From Arthrobacter sp. PM3 (GTDB lineage: Bacteria; Actinomycetota; Actinomycetes; Actinomycetales; Micrococcaceae), in assembly GCF_003352915.1 (NCBI RefSeq), contig NZ_CP022314.1:404541-468099 (forward strand): 63,559 nt of DNA, in the 5' to 3' direction. Positions 17,116 through 25,617 of this stretch are shown here, one piece after another (within the stretch, counting starts at the first letter, position 1; the number at the start of each line of letters is the position of its first letter). The position numbers were made by a program, and so were the translations under genes. The notes under the pieces are model-generated. The model was not told the DNA's origin. It did no database searches and was given only the letters and a program-made list of their open reading frames with translations.

Positions 17116-18977
17116 GCAGCGCCACGTTCGGCACCGCAAACGAAGACAACGCCCACCTCAGCAGGACCGAGAGCAAAGCCGTCCGGCGGCGCTCCCTCGC
17201 CCTGCTGGGCTCCCTGATCCGTCCCGTCCGGGCGCGGTTCTGGCTGACCATCGGCGCCGTCGTCCTGTCCCAGGCGGCCCGCGTCGCGGGGCCGGCGCTG
17301 ATAGCCTTCGGGATCGACCACGCCCTGCCGGCCCTGCGCGCCGGCAACAGCCAGCCCCTGGTGGTCACCGGCGTCGCCTACCTGGCCGCGGCGGCGGCCG
17401 CGGCCGGCCTGACGGCCCTGTACGTGACGTCGACGGCACGGCTGAGCCAGGCGATGCTGCTGGACCTGCGGGTGCGGGTCTTCCGCCACACGCAGCGCCT
17501 CAGCCTGGAGTTCCACGAGAAGTACACCTCCGGACGCATCATCGCCCGGCAGACCTCGGATTTGGAGGCCCTGCGCGAACTGCTCGATTCCGGCGTGAGC
17601 TCGCTGGCCTCGGGGCTGCTGTTCATGGCGTTCACGGCCGTCACCGTCTTCGCCCTCGACTGGCGCAGCGGGCTGCTGGTGCTGGCCGCGGGCGTGCCGA
17701 TGTTCTTCCTGTCCCGCTGGTACCAGAAGCACTCCCAGATTGCCTTCCGTGAATCCCGGGTGGTCTCGGCCCGGCTGATCGTGCACTTTGTGGAGACCAT
17801 GACCGGCATCCGCGCCGTGAAAGCGTTCCGCAAGGAACGCCAGAACGCCGCACAGTACGCCGGTCTCGCCGAGGACTACCGCCGCGCGACCGTCCGCTCC
17901 ATCAACCTCAACGGCATTTTCCAGCCCGGCCTGGTCCTGATCGGCAACGTGTGCGTCGCCGTCGTCCTGCTCACCGGCGGTTTCCGGGTCCTCAGCGGCG
18001 GCCTTGAGGTGGGCGTGCTCCTGGCCCTGATCCTGTCCACCAAGCGCTTCTTCCAGCCGGTGGACCAGATGGCCATGTTCTACAACTCCTTCCAAAGCGC
18101 CCAGGCGGCCTTGGAAAAGGTCTCCGGCCTGCTCGAGGAAGTGCCCACCGTCCGGCCGCCGAAGACGCCCGTGCCGCTGCAGAACGCCCGCGGCAGCATT
18201 GACTTCGATGGCGTCGAGTTCCGTTACGGCGACGGCCCGGTGGTCATTCCGCGGCTGGACCTGCACATCCCCGCCGGCCAGACGGTCGCGCTGGTCGGGC
18301 AGACCGGGGCCGGCAAGTCGACGCTCGCGAAGCTGATCGCCCGCTTCTACGACGTCTCCGCCGGGGCCGTGACGCTCGACGGCGTGGACCTGCGCGAGCT
18401 CGCCACCGACGACCTGCGCCGGAACGTCGTCATGGTCACCCAGGAGGCGTTCCTGTTCAGCGGATCCGTGGCGGACAACATCGCCCTGGGCCGGCCCGGG
18501 GCCTCCCGCGAGGAGATCGAGGACGCGGCCCGGGCGGTGGGGGCACACGCTTTCATCACGGAACTTCCGGACGGCTACGACACCGACGTCAACAAGCGCG
18601 GCGGCCGCGTCTCCGCCGGGCAACGCCAGCTGATCAGCTTCGCCCGTGCGTTCCTGGCCCGCCCCGCCGTCCTGATCCTGGACGAGGCCACGTCCTCGCT
18701 GGACATCCCGTCGGAGCGGTTGGTCCAGCAGGGCCTCGCGGGGCTCCTGCGCGGAACGCGGGAGACTAGTACGCGGGCGGCCGGGGAAGGCTCCGCTGGC
18801 GGCGCCGACCGGACCGCGCTCATCATCGCCCACCGGCTCTCCACGGTGGAGACCGCGGACCGGGTTCTGGTGGTCCACGACGGCCGTGTCGTCGAGGACG
18901 GCACCCCGGCGCAGCTGATCGGCGACGGCGGCGCGTTCGCCCGGCTCCACGGGGCGTGGAAGGACTCGCTGGTCTGA
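17112..18977 (+). CDS. ABC exporter half-transporter, subunit 2 (active ATPase site)
   Basis: 621-residue partner of the preceding gene, overlapping it by 4 nt. After a polar N-terminus of about 35 residues come six membrane helices and a nucleotide-binding domain with Walker [13 protein letters not shown], signature [15 protein letters not shown] and Walker [13 protein letters not shown]. Here the catalytic Glu is present, but the signature is VSAGQ instead of LSGGQ. The pair therefore has one canonical and one degenerate composite site, the asymmetry seen in TM287/288-type exporters. A Gly/Ala/Arg-rich insertion of about 20 residues lies between Walker B and the H-loop (AHRLS). Transcription probably starts upstream of subunit 1. 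Confidence 0.93.
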   Translation: MSSATFGTANEDNAHLSRTESKAVRRRSLALLGSLIRPVRARFWLTIGAVVLSQAARVAGPALIAFGIDHALPALRAGNSQPLVVTGVAYLAAAAAAAGLTALYVTSTARLSQAMLLDLRVRVFRHTQRLSLEFHEKYTSGRIIARQTSDLEALRELLDSGVSSLASGLLFMAFTAVTVFALDWRSGLLVLAAGVPMFFLSRWYQKHSQIAFRESRVVSARLIVHFVETMTGIRAVKAFRKERQNAAQYAGLAEDYRRATVRSINLNGIFQPGLVLIGNVCVAVVLLTGGFRVLSGGLEVGVLLALILSTKRFFQPVDQMAMFYNSFQSAQAALEKVSGLLEEVPTVRPPKTPVPLQNARGSIDFDGVEFRYGDGPVVIPRLDLHIPAGQTVALVGQTGAGKSTLAKLIARFYDVSAGAVTLDGVDLRELATDDLRRNVVMVTQEAFLFSGSVADNIALGRPGASREEIEDAARAVGAHAFITELPDGYDTDVNKRGGRVSAGQRQLISFARAFLARPAVLILDEATSSLDIPSERLVQQGLAGLLRGTRETSTRAAGEGSAGGADRTALIIAHRLSTVETADRVLVVHDGRVVEDGTPAQLIGDGGAFARLHGAWKDSLV

Positions 18978-19118
18978 TCGGGCCCCTTGGCGCCGGAGGA
19001 TGCGTCCGGTCGGGCAGCCCGGCGTCACATCCGGTCATCAGCGGGCCTCGCCGGCCCCGATTTCACATCCGGGGCCATGATCGGATACTCTTGTGAAGTT
19101 GCTTTTGCAGCAACGGAT

Positions 19119-19195
19119 CGGGATGTGGCGCAGCTTGGTAGCGCGCGTCGTTCGGGACGACGAGGTCGCAGGTTCAAATCCTGTCATCCCGACCA
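19119..19195 (+). tRNA. tRNA-Pro (anticodon CGG)
   Basis: A 77-nt cloverleaf. The acceptor arms CGGGATG/CATCCCG pair perfectly, the D-arm region is GCGCAGCTTGGTAGCGC, and the anticodon stem CGTCG/CGACG flanks loop TTCGGGA, giving anticodon CGG at 19153-19155. The T-arm contains GGTTCAAATCC. Discriminator A and an encoded CCA end the gene. Confidence 0.97.
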
Positions 19196-19199
19196 GTTA

Positions 19200-19231
19200 A
19201 AAAGAGGGTCCTCTACGGAGGGCCCTCTTTT
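19200..19231 (+). terminator. Rho-independent terminator after tRNA-Pro
   Basis: AAAAGAGGG...CCCTCTTTT forms a stem that includes an inner CCTC/GAGG pairing around a TACG loop, and is followed by TTTTGTTT. It begins 5 nt after the tRNA. Confidence 0.85.
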
Positions 19232-19267
19232 GTTTCCCCGGCTTTTCGTTCCACCGGCGCCCGGGAC

Positions 19268-19308
19268 GCAGCACGGCCCCGGAAGGGCGTCTTCCGGGGC
19301 CGTGCTGC
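19268..19308 (-). terminator. 18-bp perfect hairpin ending the peptide gene
   Basis: Two perfectly complementary 18-nt arms (19268-19285 and 19291-19308) with a 5-nt loop, 17 nt past the stop of the leftward peptide gene. It isolates that gene from tRNA-Pro. Confidence 0.75.
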
Positions 19309-19324
19309 AGTTGGATCGGATTTC

Positions 19325-19543
19325 CTACATGGGATCGGGCCAGTTCCCGACGTTCGTCGACGCGACCATCGGGTCGGGCCAGTTGCCCACCGCCTGGGCG
19401 GTGCGCATCGGATCGGGCCAGTTGCCCACTGCGGCAACGTGGGAGACATCGGCAAGTGAAGCGGCGGACAGGACGGCCGGAGCCGCGGCGGAGAATGCCA
19501 GTGCGCCCGCTAGTACGGCGCCGGCTGCAATCTTCTTCAACAT
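19325..19543 (-). CDS. Putative secreted peptide-signal precursor with three VGNWPDPM repeats
   Basis: A 72-residue product starting at ATG 19543 (TTGAGGAAA upstream). MLKKIAAGAVLAGALAFSAA is a clear signal peptide with a Lys-rich n-region and hydrophobic core, followed by AxA-type cleavage options. The rest is almost only three identical octapeptides VGNWPDPM, at 19406-19429, 19367-19390 and 19328-19351, spaced exactly 39 nt (13 residues) apart by linkers RTAQA and VASTN; the last octapeptide is the extreme C-terminus. The three DNA copies differ at synonymous positions (Val, Gly, Asp and Pro codons) but not in protein, so selection acts on the peptide. It is divergent from an HTH-TPR regulator. 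I infer a precursor processed to short signalling peptides; a peptide bacteriocin or small surface protein is the alternative. Confidence 0.8.
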   Translation of the reverse strand: MLKKIAAGAVLAGALAFSAAAPAVLSAASLADVSHVAAVGNWPDPMRTAQAVGNWPDPMVASTNVGNWPDPM

Positions 19544-19673
19544 AGGTTTCCTCAATTTGGGTTGGGGTCCTTCAGCAAGTCAGCACTACCCTTGTTGACA
19601 CACATTGTAAAATTGTTTCCACAGAGACTGTCAAGCATTTAGTACAAAGAATGTCCGGAATTAGGAGGTATCC
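19544..19673. promoter_or_regulatory. AT-rich divergent promoter region of peptide gene and HTH-TPR regulator
   Basis: The region is much more AT-rich than its surroundings. TTGACA occurs on the plus strand at 19595-19600 and on the minus strand at 19634-19629, so two -35-like boxes face each other across 28 nt. On the minus strand TACAAT (19609-19604) or TTTACA (19611-19606) could serve as -10 for the peptide gene, with 19- or 17-nt spacers. AGGAGG at 19663-19668 is the ribosome site of the regulator. Overlapping face-to-face promoters would make the two genes mutually exclusive or jointly controlled by a protein bound in the middle. Confidence 0.5.
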
Positions 19674-20939
19674 GTGGGGAACGGATTTGGGGAGAAGCTC
19701 CGCGCGGAACGGCTCGAACGGGGCCTGACGCAAGCGGAGCTGGGCCGTGACCTGTACTCCCCCAGCTACATCTCTCTGCTGGAAACCGGACGCCGCGAAC
19801 CGACGGCCGATGTCATCGAAGAGCTCGCCCACCGGCTCGAACTGGCCCCCAAAGCGCTCGAGGCCTGGAGCCAGCCGGTGTCCGTCAGCGACGCCGAATA
19901 CGTGCTCGCTGGACTCTATGCCCGGCAGGCCTGGGACCTGCGGGACTACCCCGTCGCCGCCGCGCACGCCGCTGCGGCCGCCAAGATCGCCCTCGAGGCC
20001 AAGAACACCAGCGCGTGGTGGAACATGACCTACATGCAGGCCGAGTGCCTGATCAAGCAGGGCCTCTGGCAGGAATGCAAGGATGTCGTGCAGAACCTCC
20101 TCGAGCACCCGATGGCCGCGGAATCGGCCGGCCTGGGTGTCCGGGCCGAACAGATGCTCGCCGCCGCCTCGCAGGGGCAAGGACAGCTGACCGCCGCCGT
20201 CGAGCACGCGCAGGAAGCGGTGCGGCTCTGCGCCCAGCTGCCCAAGGGCTCCACGATGATCATCGGCGCCCTGCGCGCCCTCATCGGTGCCCTGGCCGAA
20301 AGCGGCCGGCTGGATGAGGCCTGGGACTACTGCCAGGCCATGAACGAGCAGATGGACGACCACTCCATGTCCCAGCTCGCCGGCGAGGTAGCCTGGGTGA
20401 TCGGCAACGTGGCGTTCATGCGCCACGACTACCCCGAGGGCATCAAGTACCACGAGCGTGCCGGCCGCCTGCTCTCCCCGGCGAACGACATCGACCTGTG
20501 GGCCCGGTTCAACAAGGCCTCCGCCGCGGTCCGGCTCTCCTCGGGAATCGTCGAACCGGAAACCCTCTCCTCGATCGAACGCGCGGAACTGGCCCTCTCG
20601 ATTGTGGGCGGGAACAAGACCGACCAGCTGGAAGTGGCGTTCATCCGGGCACGCTGGCTCTACCTCACGGGAGACATCGTGGCCGCCGTCCAGAAGCTGC
20701 GCGAGATCCATGCGGAACGGCAGTCGCTGGCACGGCACACGGCCGGCGAGGTTTCGCTGCTGCTCGGCAAGGCGCTCAAGGCCGCCGGGGAGTCGGCCGA
20801 GGCCCTCGTCTACCTCGAGGAAGCGCAGAAGGAATTCAGCGCGGCGGGCGCCTCCGACCGGGTCCAGCAGGCCCTGGACGCCGTGCTCGAGATCCGGCTG
20901 GCCCAGCGCCGGGCCGAGGCGGCCTCCACCGAGGCCTAG
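19674..20939 (+). CDS. XRE-type HTH regulator with C-terminal TPR-like domain (RNPP/Rgg-like)
   Basis: 421 residues. The N-terminal HTH (residues about 6-60) has GLTQAELGRDLYSPSYISLL and ETGRREPTADVIEELAHRL, typical of XRE proteins. The remaining 350 residues are helical, with repeated A/L/Y spacing of TPR hairpins, for example ARQAWDLRDYPVAAAHAAAA and LRALIGALAESGRLDEAWDY. This is the layout of peptide-pheromone receptors of the RNPP/Rgg class, where the TPR domain binds a re-imported peptide. GTG 19674 is the start, with AGGAGG at ideal spacing. It is divergent from the VGNWPDPM-repeat precursor with a shared 130-nt promoter region. Receptor function is inferred from architecture and neighbour, not from sequence identity. 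Confidence 0.85.
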   Translation: MGNGFGEKLRAERLERGLTQAELGRDLYSPSYISLLETGRREPTADVIEELAHRLELAPKALEAWSQPVSVSDAEYVLAGLYARQAWDLRDYPVAAAHAAAAAKIALEAKNTSAWWNMTYMQAECLIKQGLWQECKDVVQNLLEHPMAAESAGLGVRAEQMLAAASQGQGQLTAAVEHAQEAVRLCAQLPKGSTMIIGALRALIGALAESGRLDEAWDYCQAMNEQMDDHSMSQLAGEVAWVIGNVAFMRHDYPEGIKYHERAGRLLSPANDIDLWARFNKASAAVRLSSGIVEPETLSSIERAELALSIVGGNKTDQLEVAFIRARWLYLTGDIVAAVQKLREIHAERQSLARHTAGEVSLLLGKALKAAGESAEALVYLEEAQKEFSAAGASDRVQQALDAVLEIRLAQRRAEAASTEA

Positions 20940-20984
20940 CCCCGGCGGAGGCAGGCTCCAGCGAGGACTGGCCCCGGCGGGCGC

Positions 20985-21010
20985 CGCACCCGGTGACGGA
21001 CCCGGGTGCG
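20985..21010. terminator. Hairpin between HTH-TPR gene and purC
   Basis: A 9-bp perfect stem CGCACCCGG/CCGGGTGCG with an 8-nt loop lies between two convergent genes, and is likely a shared terminator. Confidence 0.5.
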
Positions 21011-21034
21011 CCGCCGGAGTGCGCCGCGGACGCC

Positions 21035-22015
21035 CTAGGCGAACGTGCGGCCGGTGAGCTTCTCGTAGGCCTCGACATAGCGGCTGCGGGTGCGCGCCAC
21101 GACGTCGGCCGGAAGGGCCGGCGGGGGCGTGTCCGAGGCCTTGTCCCAGCCGGATTCCGCCGAGGTCAGCCAGTCACGCACATACTGCTTGTCGAAGGAC
21201 GGCTGTGCCTGCCCGGGCTGGTACGTGACCGCATCCCAGAAGCGCGAGGAATCGGGGGTCAGCACCTCGTCGCCGAGGGTGATCACGCCGGTCGCCGCGT
21301 CGACGCCAAACTCCACCTTGGTGTCGGCCAGGATGATGCCGCGCCCGCGCGCGATTTCCTCGGCCTTCGTGTAGATCTCCAGGGTCAGCTCGCGGAGCCT
21401 CGCGGCGACGTCCGCACCGACCAGGCCGACGACGGCGTCGTAGGTGATGTTCTCGTCGTGCTCGCCCACTTCGGCCTTCGCCGAGGGCGTGAAAATCGCT
21501 TCTTCGAGCCGCGAGCCGTCCACCAGGCCGGCGGGCAGCGGGATGCTGCACACGGTGCCGGAGTCCCGGTACTCCAGGAGCCCGGAGCCGGTCAGGTAGC
21601 CGCGGGCGATGCATTCGACCGGGAACATGTCCAGTTTTTTGCAGATCATCGCCCGGCCCTCGACGGCGGCGGGAACACCGCCGTCGACCGTGGACGCCAG
21701 GACGTGGTGGGCGACACCGAGCTGTTCGAACCACCAGAGGCTCAGCTGGGTCAGGATGCGCCCCTTGTCCGGGATTTCGCTGGCCAGCACGTGGTCGTAG
21801 GCGCTGATGCGGTCGCTGGCCACGACCAGCACGCAGTCCTGGCCGAAGCGCTCGGTGAGGGCGGCGTTGGCGGGGATGTAGAGGTCCCGGACCTTGCCGG
21901 AATAGACGTGCTGCCAGCCGGGCAGGTCCAGGGTGGCGGTGTCCAGTCCGCCCCTGGGCGCGGTGCCGGACTGCGGGGTTTCAGGCTTCGGGGTTGCGGA
22001 GTCCGTCACGTTCAT
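21035..22015 (-). CDS. purC: Phosphoribosylaminoimidazole-succinocarboxamide synthase
   Basis: SAICAR synthetase of purine synthesis, joining aspartate to CAIR with ATP. Family segments are YSGKVRDLYI near residue 40, VVASDRISAYDHVL, the SLWWFEQL helix, and FPVECIARGYLTGSG. Further on, IILADTKVEFG and TPDSSRFWD complete the active site. The 326-residue length includes a polar N-terminal extension of about 25 residues before the core; a shorter start is possible, but ATG 22015 forms an ATGA overlap with the purD stop, which favours it. Second gene of the leftward purD-purC operon. Confidence 0.96.
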   Translation of the reverse strand: MNVTDSATPKPETPQSGTAPRGGLDTATLDLPGWQHVYSGKVRDLYIPANAALTERFGQDCVLVVASDRISAYDHVLASEIPDKGRILTQLSLWWFEQLGVAHHVLASTVDGGVPAAVEGRAMICKKLDMFPVECIARGYLTGSGLLEYRDSGTVCSIPLPAGLVDGSRLEEAIFTPSAKAEVGEHDENITYDAVVGLVGADVAARLRELTLEIYTKAEEIARGRGIILADTKVEFGVDAATGVITLGDEVLTPDSSRFWDAVTYQPGQAQPSFDKQYVRDWLTSAESGWDKASDTPPPALPADVVARTRSRYVEAYEKLTGRTFA

Positions 22016-23322
22016 GCCTGCGCTTTCGACGGCGCGGCCGCGCCCGGCACCGTCACGCGGATCTGGCCGCGGGCGGCCTTGCGGCCGATGTCGGTGCGGA
22101 ACTGGCTGCCGTCCAGCTGGACGAGCTCGACGCCGTCGTACGCCCGTTCCCGGGCCTCGACGAGATCGGTGCCCAGCGCCACGACGGCCAGGACGCGGCC
22201 GCCGGCCGAGACCACGCGGCCCTCGTCGTCGAACGCCGTGCCGGCGTGGATGACGTGGACGCCCTCGAGCGCGTCAACTTTCTTCAGGCCGCGGATGCGG
22301 TCGCCCGTCCGCGGGGTGCCGGGGTAGTTTTCCGCGGCCACGACGACGGCGACGGCGGTGTCCTTGGACCAGCGCAGCGGCTGCGCCTTGTCCAGTTCGC
22401 CCTTCGCTGCGGCCATGAGCAGCCCGCCGAGGGGCGTCTTGAGCCGGGCGAGGACGGCCTGGGTCTCGGGGTCGCCGAAGCGGACGTTGAATTCGATGAC
22501 CCGCGTGCCGCGGGAGGTCAGGGCCAGGCCGACGAACAGGACACCGACGAACGGCGTGCCGCGGTGGGCCATCTGGTTGACCGTGGGCTGGGCCACGCGG
22601 TCGATGACTTCCTGGACGAGGCCCTCCGGGGCCCAGTCCAGGGGAGTGTAGGCGCCCATGCCGCCGGTGTTGGGGCCTTCGTCGTTGTCGAAGATGCGCT
22701 TGAAATCCTGGGCCGGGGACAGCGCCACGGTGTTGCGGCCGTCGCAGAGGACGAACACCGAGACCTCGGGTCCGTCCAGGAACTCCTCGATCACCACGGT
22801 GCCGCCGGCGTCGAAGCAGCTCTGCGCGTGGGCCAGGGCCTCGGCGCGGTTGGCGGTGACCACAACTCCCTTGCCGGCGGCCAGTCCGTCATCCTTGACC
22901 ACGTAGGGGGCGCCGAAGGTGTCGAGGGCGTCGGCGGCTTCCTCGGCGTTGGAGGCCACGCGGGCCATCGCCGTGGGAACTCCGGCCTCGGCCATGACTT
23001 CCTTGGCGAACGCCTTGGACGCTTCCAGCTGGGCGGCGGCCTTGCTGGGCCCGAACACGGGGATGCCGGCGGCACGGACGGCGTCGGACACACCGGCGGC
23101 GAGGGGCGCCTCCGGCCCCACCACCACGAGGTCCACGGTGAGCTTGACGGCCAGGGCGGCGACGGCGTCGGGGTTGTTCGCATCGATCGCATATGTGGGG
23201 ACCAGCGCGCTGATCCCGGCGTTCCCCGGGGCGGCGTGGACCTCGGACACGTTGGGGTCTGCAAGCAGGGATCGGACAATGGCGTGTTCGCGGCCGCCGG
23301 GGCCGATGACAAGTACCTTCAC
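22012..23322 (-). CDS. purD: Phosphoribosylamine-glycine ligase
   Basis: GAR synthetase of purine synthesis: ATP-grasp ligation of glycine to phosphoribosylamine. The N-terminus VKVLVIGPGGREHAIVRSL is the family's hallmark. The ATP-grasp core shows YVVKDDGLAAGKGVVV and FLDGPEVSVFVLCDG, and the metal site FNVRFGDPETQ. The 436-residue length is normal. The start is GTG 23322, preceded by TTGGAG and also by a TACCCT box 8 nt away; the open frame continuing upstream enters repeat array C and is not coding. Overlaps purC by 4 nt. Confidence 0.96.
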   Translation of the reverse strand: MKVLVIGPGGREHAIVRSLLADPNVSEVHAAPGNAGISALVPTYAIDANNPDAVAALAVKLTVDLVVVGPEAPLAAGVSDAVRAAGIPVFGPSKAAAQLEASKAFAKEVMAEAGVPTAMARVASNAEEAADALDTFGAPYVVKDDGLAAGKGVVVTANRAEALAHAQSCFDAGGTVVIEEFLDGPEVSVFVLCDGRNTVALSPAQDFKRIFDNDEGPNTGGMGAYTPLDWAPEGLVQEVIDRVAQPTVNQMAHRGTPFVGVLFVGLALTSRGTRVIEFNVRFGDPETQAVLARLKTPLGGLLMAAAKGELDKAQPLRWSKDTAVAVVVAAENYPGTPRTGDRIRGLKKVDALEGVHVIHAGTAFDDEGRVVSAGGRVLAVVALGTDLVEARERAYDGVELVQLDGSQFRTDIGRKAARGQIRVTVPGAAAPSKAQA

Positions 23323-23375
23323 AGTCTCCAAGGGTACGTGGTGCACCCCGCAGGCTCCTAAGCTGTGTCGGCCGG

Positions 23376-23960
23376 GGGACATGCTCAGTCTTGGGCTCGC
23401 GCTATCCACGGGACATGCCCAGCCTTGGGCTCGCGCTATCCACGGGACATGCCCAGCCTTGGGCTCGCGCTATCCACGGGACATGCCCAGCCTTGGGCTC
23501 GGGCACTGGACATAGGGCCACCATGCCCGCTCGTGCACGCCAAGGGTGGGCATGTCCTCCCGGACCGGGATGCATGTCCGTTCCTCGTGAGACGGCCAAG
23601 ACGCATGTCCAGTCCTGATGACACTGCCAGGATGCATGTCCGTCCCTCGTGACACGGCCAAGACGCATGCCCGGCTGCGTGTGATGACGTCGCCCTGCAG
23701 CGCGGGCCCCTCCCGGCAACGCCCCCGGGACATGCCCACTCCTTGCCTCCGGCATTGGACATAATGCCACCATGCCCGCTCGTGAGCGCCAAGACTGAGC
23801 ATGCCCTCCCCGGGCAAGGAGCATGCGCACTCGCACCTGCCAAGACTGAGCATGCCCTCCCCGGGCAAGGAGCATGCGCACTCGCACCTGACAAGACTGA
23901 GCATGTCCTCCGGGCCCGGGGGCATGTCCGGTCGTTGCGGCCTGGGGGGAGCATGTCCAC
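23376..23960. repeat. CATG-repeat array C, with 34-bp and 51-bp tandem units
   Basis: Largest of the three arrays, filling the divergent region between purD and the molybdopterin gene. Four head-to-tail 34-bp units lie at 23376-23511; the middle two are identical and begin GGGACATGCCCAGCCTTGG. Two full 51-bp units (23790-23840, 23841-23891) and a third partial one begin CAAGACTGAGCATG. A segment with GGACATA...CCACCATGCCCGCTCGTG occurs near both 23507 and 23757. I count about 19 CATG in under 600 nt, where roughly two are expected at this GC content. The left end (GGACATGCTCAGTCTTGG) and the right units (CCAAGACTGAGCATG) are reverse complements, so the array is one long imperfect inverted repeat. 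Non-coding; family unknown to me. Confidence 0.88.
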
Positions 23961-23990
23961 TCGCCGGACAAATCCGCCCGCGGCGCAGCT

Positions 23991-23996
23991 ACGAAT
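23991..23996 (+). promoter_or_regulatory. -10 box ACGAAT (in TACGAAT) before the molybdopterin gene
   Basis: It lies 7 nt before ATG 24004 and no Shine-Dalgarno is present, so a leaderless start is suggested. A second in-frame ATG at 23995 overlaps the box. Confidence 0.4.
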
Positions 23997-24003
23997 GTCG
24001 TGT

Positions 24004-25593
24004 ATGAACAAGCCCGGTATGAAGCCCAGCAAACGGCCCCGCGGTGCGACAGCGCTGGCCGCCGTGGCGGGGGTGGCCGCCGCCGCCGTCGTCCTGTCAG
24101 TCGCGGAACTGACCGGCGCGTTCTTCACCGCCCGGGCGACGCCCCTGATTGCGTTGGGCTCGACCTTCATCGACTTCACGCCGCCGTGGATGAAGGATTT
24201 CGCCATCGCCACGTTCGGCACCAATGACAAGGCGGCGCTCTTCGCCGGCATGGGGGTCACGATCCTGCTCCTGGCCTGTGTGCTCGGCATCGTGGCCTAC
24301 CGGAAGTGGGCCCTGGGCGTGGCCGGGGTGCTGCTGATGGGCGCGGTCATTGTCGCCAGTGTGGTGACCCGGGCCGGGGTCAGGCCGGTCGACGCCGTTC
24401 CTTCGCTGCTCGGCGCCGCGGCGGGCCTCGCTGTGCTGCGGTTCCTGCTCGCCCGGCTGTGGCGGACGCGGGAATGGCCGGATGAGGCAGCCGGACTCGC
24501 CGCGAAGGACCCCGACCGCCCGAGTACCACCCGGCGCGCGTTTTTCGCCGCCGCCGGCGTCACGGCTGCCGTTTCGGCCGCCGCCGCCACGGGCGGGCGG
24601 ATGCTCAGCGCCGCCCGCAGCAACGTGGCCGCGGCGCGCGAGCAGCTCCGGCTGCCCGCACCCGCCACGGCCGCGCCCGCCGTCCCGGCCGGCGTCCAGT
24701 CCAAGGTTTCCGGGATGCCGCCGTGGCTGACCCCGAACAAGGATTTCTACCGGATCGACACGGCCCTCAGCGTGCCCGAGATCAACGCGCAGGACTGGGA
24801 ACTGCGCGTCCACGGCCTCGTGGAACAGGAAGTCCGGCTCACATTCCAGGACCTTCTGGACGCCCGGCTCATCGAATCCCATGTCTCGCTGACCTGTGTG
24901 TCCAACCCGGTCGGCGGCAACCTGGCCGGCAACGCCAAATGGTTGGGCATGCCCATCCGCGACGTCCTGCAGATGGCCCGGCCCACGGCGGGCGCGGACA
25001 TGGTGCTGTCCACGTCGGTTGACGGATTCAGCGCTTCCACCCCGCTGGAGGTGCTCCAGGACGGCCGGGACGCGATGCTCGCCATCGGCATGAACGGGGA
25101 GGCCCTCCCGCTCGAACACGGCTACCCGGTGCGGATGGTAGTGCCCGGGCTGTACGGCTTCGTCTCGGCCACCAAGTGGGTGGTGGACCTGGAAGTGACC
25201 CGGTTCGCGGACAACACGGCGTACTGGACCCGGCGCGGCTGGTCCGACCACGGCCCGATCAAGACCATGGCCCGGGTGGACGTCCCCCGCTCCTTCGCCC
25301 GGCTCCCCGCGGGGACGGTGGCAATCGGCGGCGCTGCGTGGGCCCAGACCCGCGGCATCGCCAAAGTTGAAGTGCAGATCGACGGCGGGCCCTGGACCGA
25401 GGCGGTACTCTCCGACGAGGCGTCGCTCAGCACGTGGCGGCAGTGGTCCGTGGACTGGGATGCCGCGCCGGGCCCGCATTACATCAGGGTCCGCGCCACG
25501 GACGGTACCGGCGAGGTGCAAACGGACAAGCGGGCGGATCCGGTACCGGACGGCGCCTCCGGCTGGCAGTCCGTGATGGTGACCGTGGAATAA
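24004..25593 (+). CDS. Membrane-anchored molybdopterin-dependent oxidoreductase (sulfite oxidase family)
   Basis: 529-residue protein. The N-terminal 150 residues hold about four membrane helices; a twin-arginine-like STTRRAFFAAAG follows near residue 175, and then a sulfite-oxidase-type molybdenum domain. The Mo ligand is C298 in SLTCVSNPVGG, with further family segments GMPIRDVLQMA, HGYPVRMVVPGLYGF and WVVDLEVT. A C-terminal Mo-dimerisation (Ig-like) domain is recognisable from VDVPRSFARLPAGTVAIGG and WRQWSVDWDAAPG. The enzyme part should face outside. The electron acceptor and substrate are not evident. ATG 24004 is chosen on the leaderless box 7 nt upstream; the frame upstream is array C. 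Confidence 0.88.
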   Translation: MNKPGMKPSKRPRGATALAAVAGVAAAAVVLSVAELTGAFFTARATPLIALGSTFIDFTPPWMKDFAIATFGTNDKAALFAGMGVTILLLACVLGIVAYRKWALGVAGVLLMGAVIVASVVTRAGVRPVDAVPSLLGAAAGLAVLRFLLARLWRTREWPDEAAGLAAKDPDRPSTTRRAFFAAAGVTAAVSAAAATGGRMLSAARSNVAAAREQLRLPAPATAAPAVPAGVQSKVSGMPPWLTPNKDFYRIDTALSVPEINAQDWELRVHGLVEQEVRLTFQDLLDARLIESHVSLTCVSNPVGGNLAGNAKWLGMPIRDVLQMARPTAGADMVLSTSVDGFSASTPLEVLQDGRDAMLAIGMNGEALPLEHGYPVRMVVPGLYGFVSATKWVVDLEVTRFADNTAYWTRRGWSDHGPIKTMARVDVPRSFARLPAGTVAIGGAAWAQTRGIAKVEVQIDGGPWTEAVLSDEASLSTWRQWSVDWDAAPGPHYIRVRATDGTGEVQTDKRADPVPDGASGWQSVMVTVE

Positions 25594-25617
25594 CCGGGGT
25601 ATCCGTACCCGGCACCA

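Noticed and set aside
19325..19543. Repeat peptide as an artefact of tandem DNA repeats
   Set aside because: The three copies differ by synonymous changes while the octapeptide is invariant, and a signal peptide with a ribosome site precedes them.
23376..23511. Regular 34-bp repeats as a CRISPR array
   Set aside because: The units are directly adjacent with no spacers, degenerate at the last copy, and no cas genes are nearby.
23365..24003. Repetitive Gly/His/Ala/Gln/Ser-rich reading frames across array C
   Set aside because: Same reason: repeat-driven open frames. The real molybdopterin gene starts at 24004 and purD at 23322.
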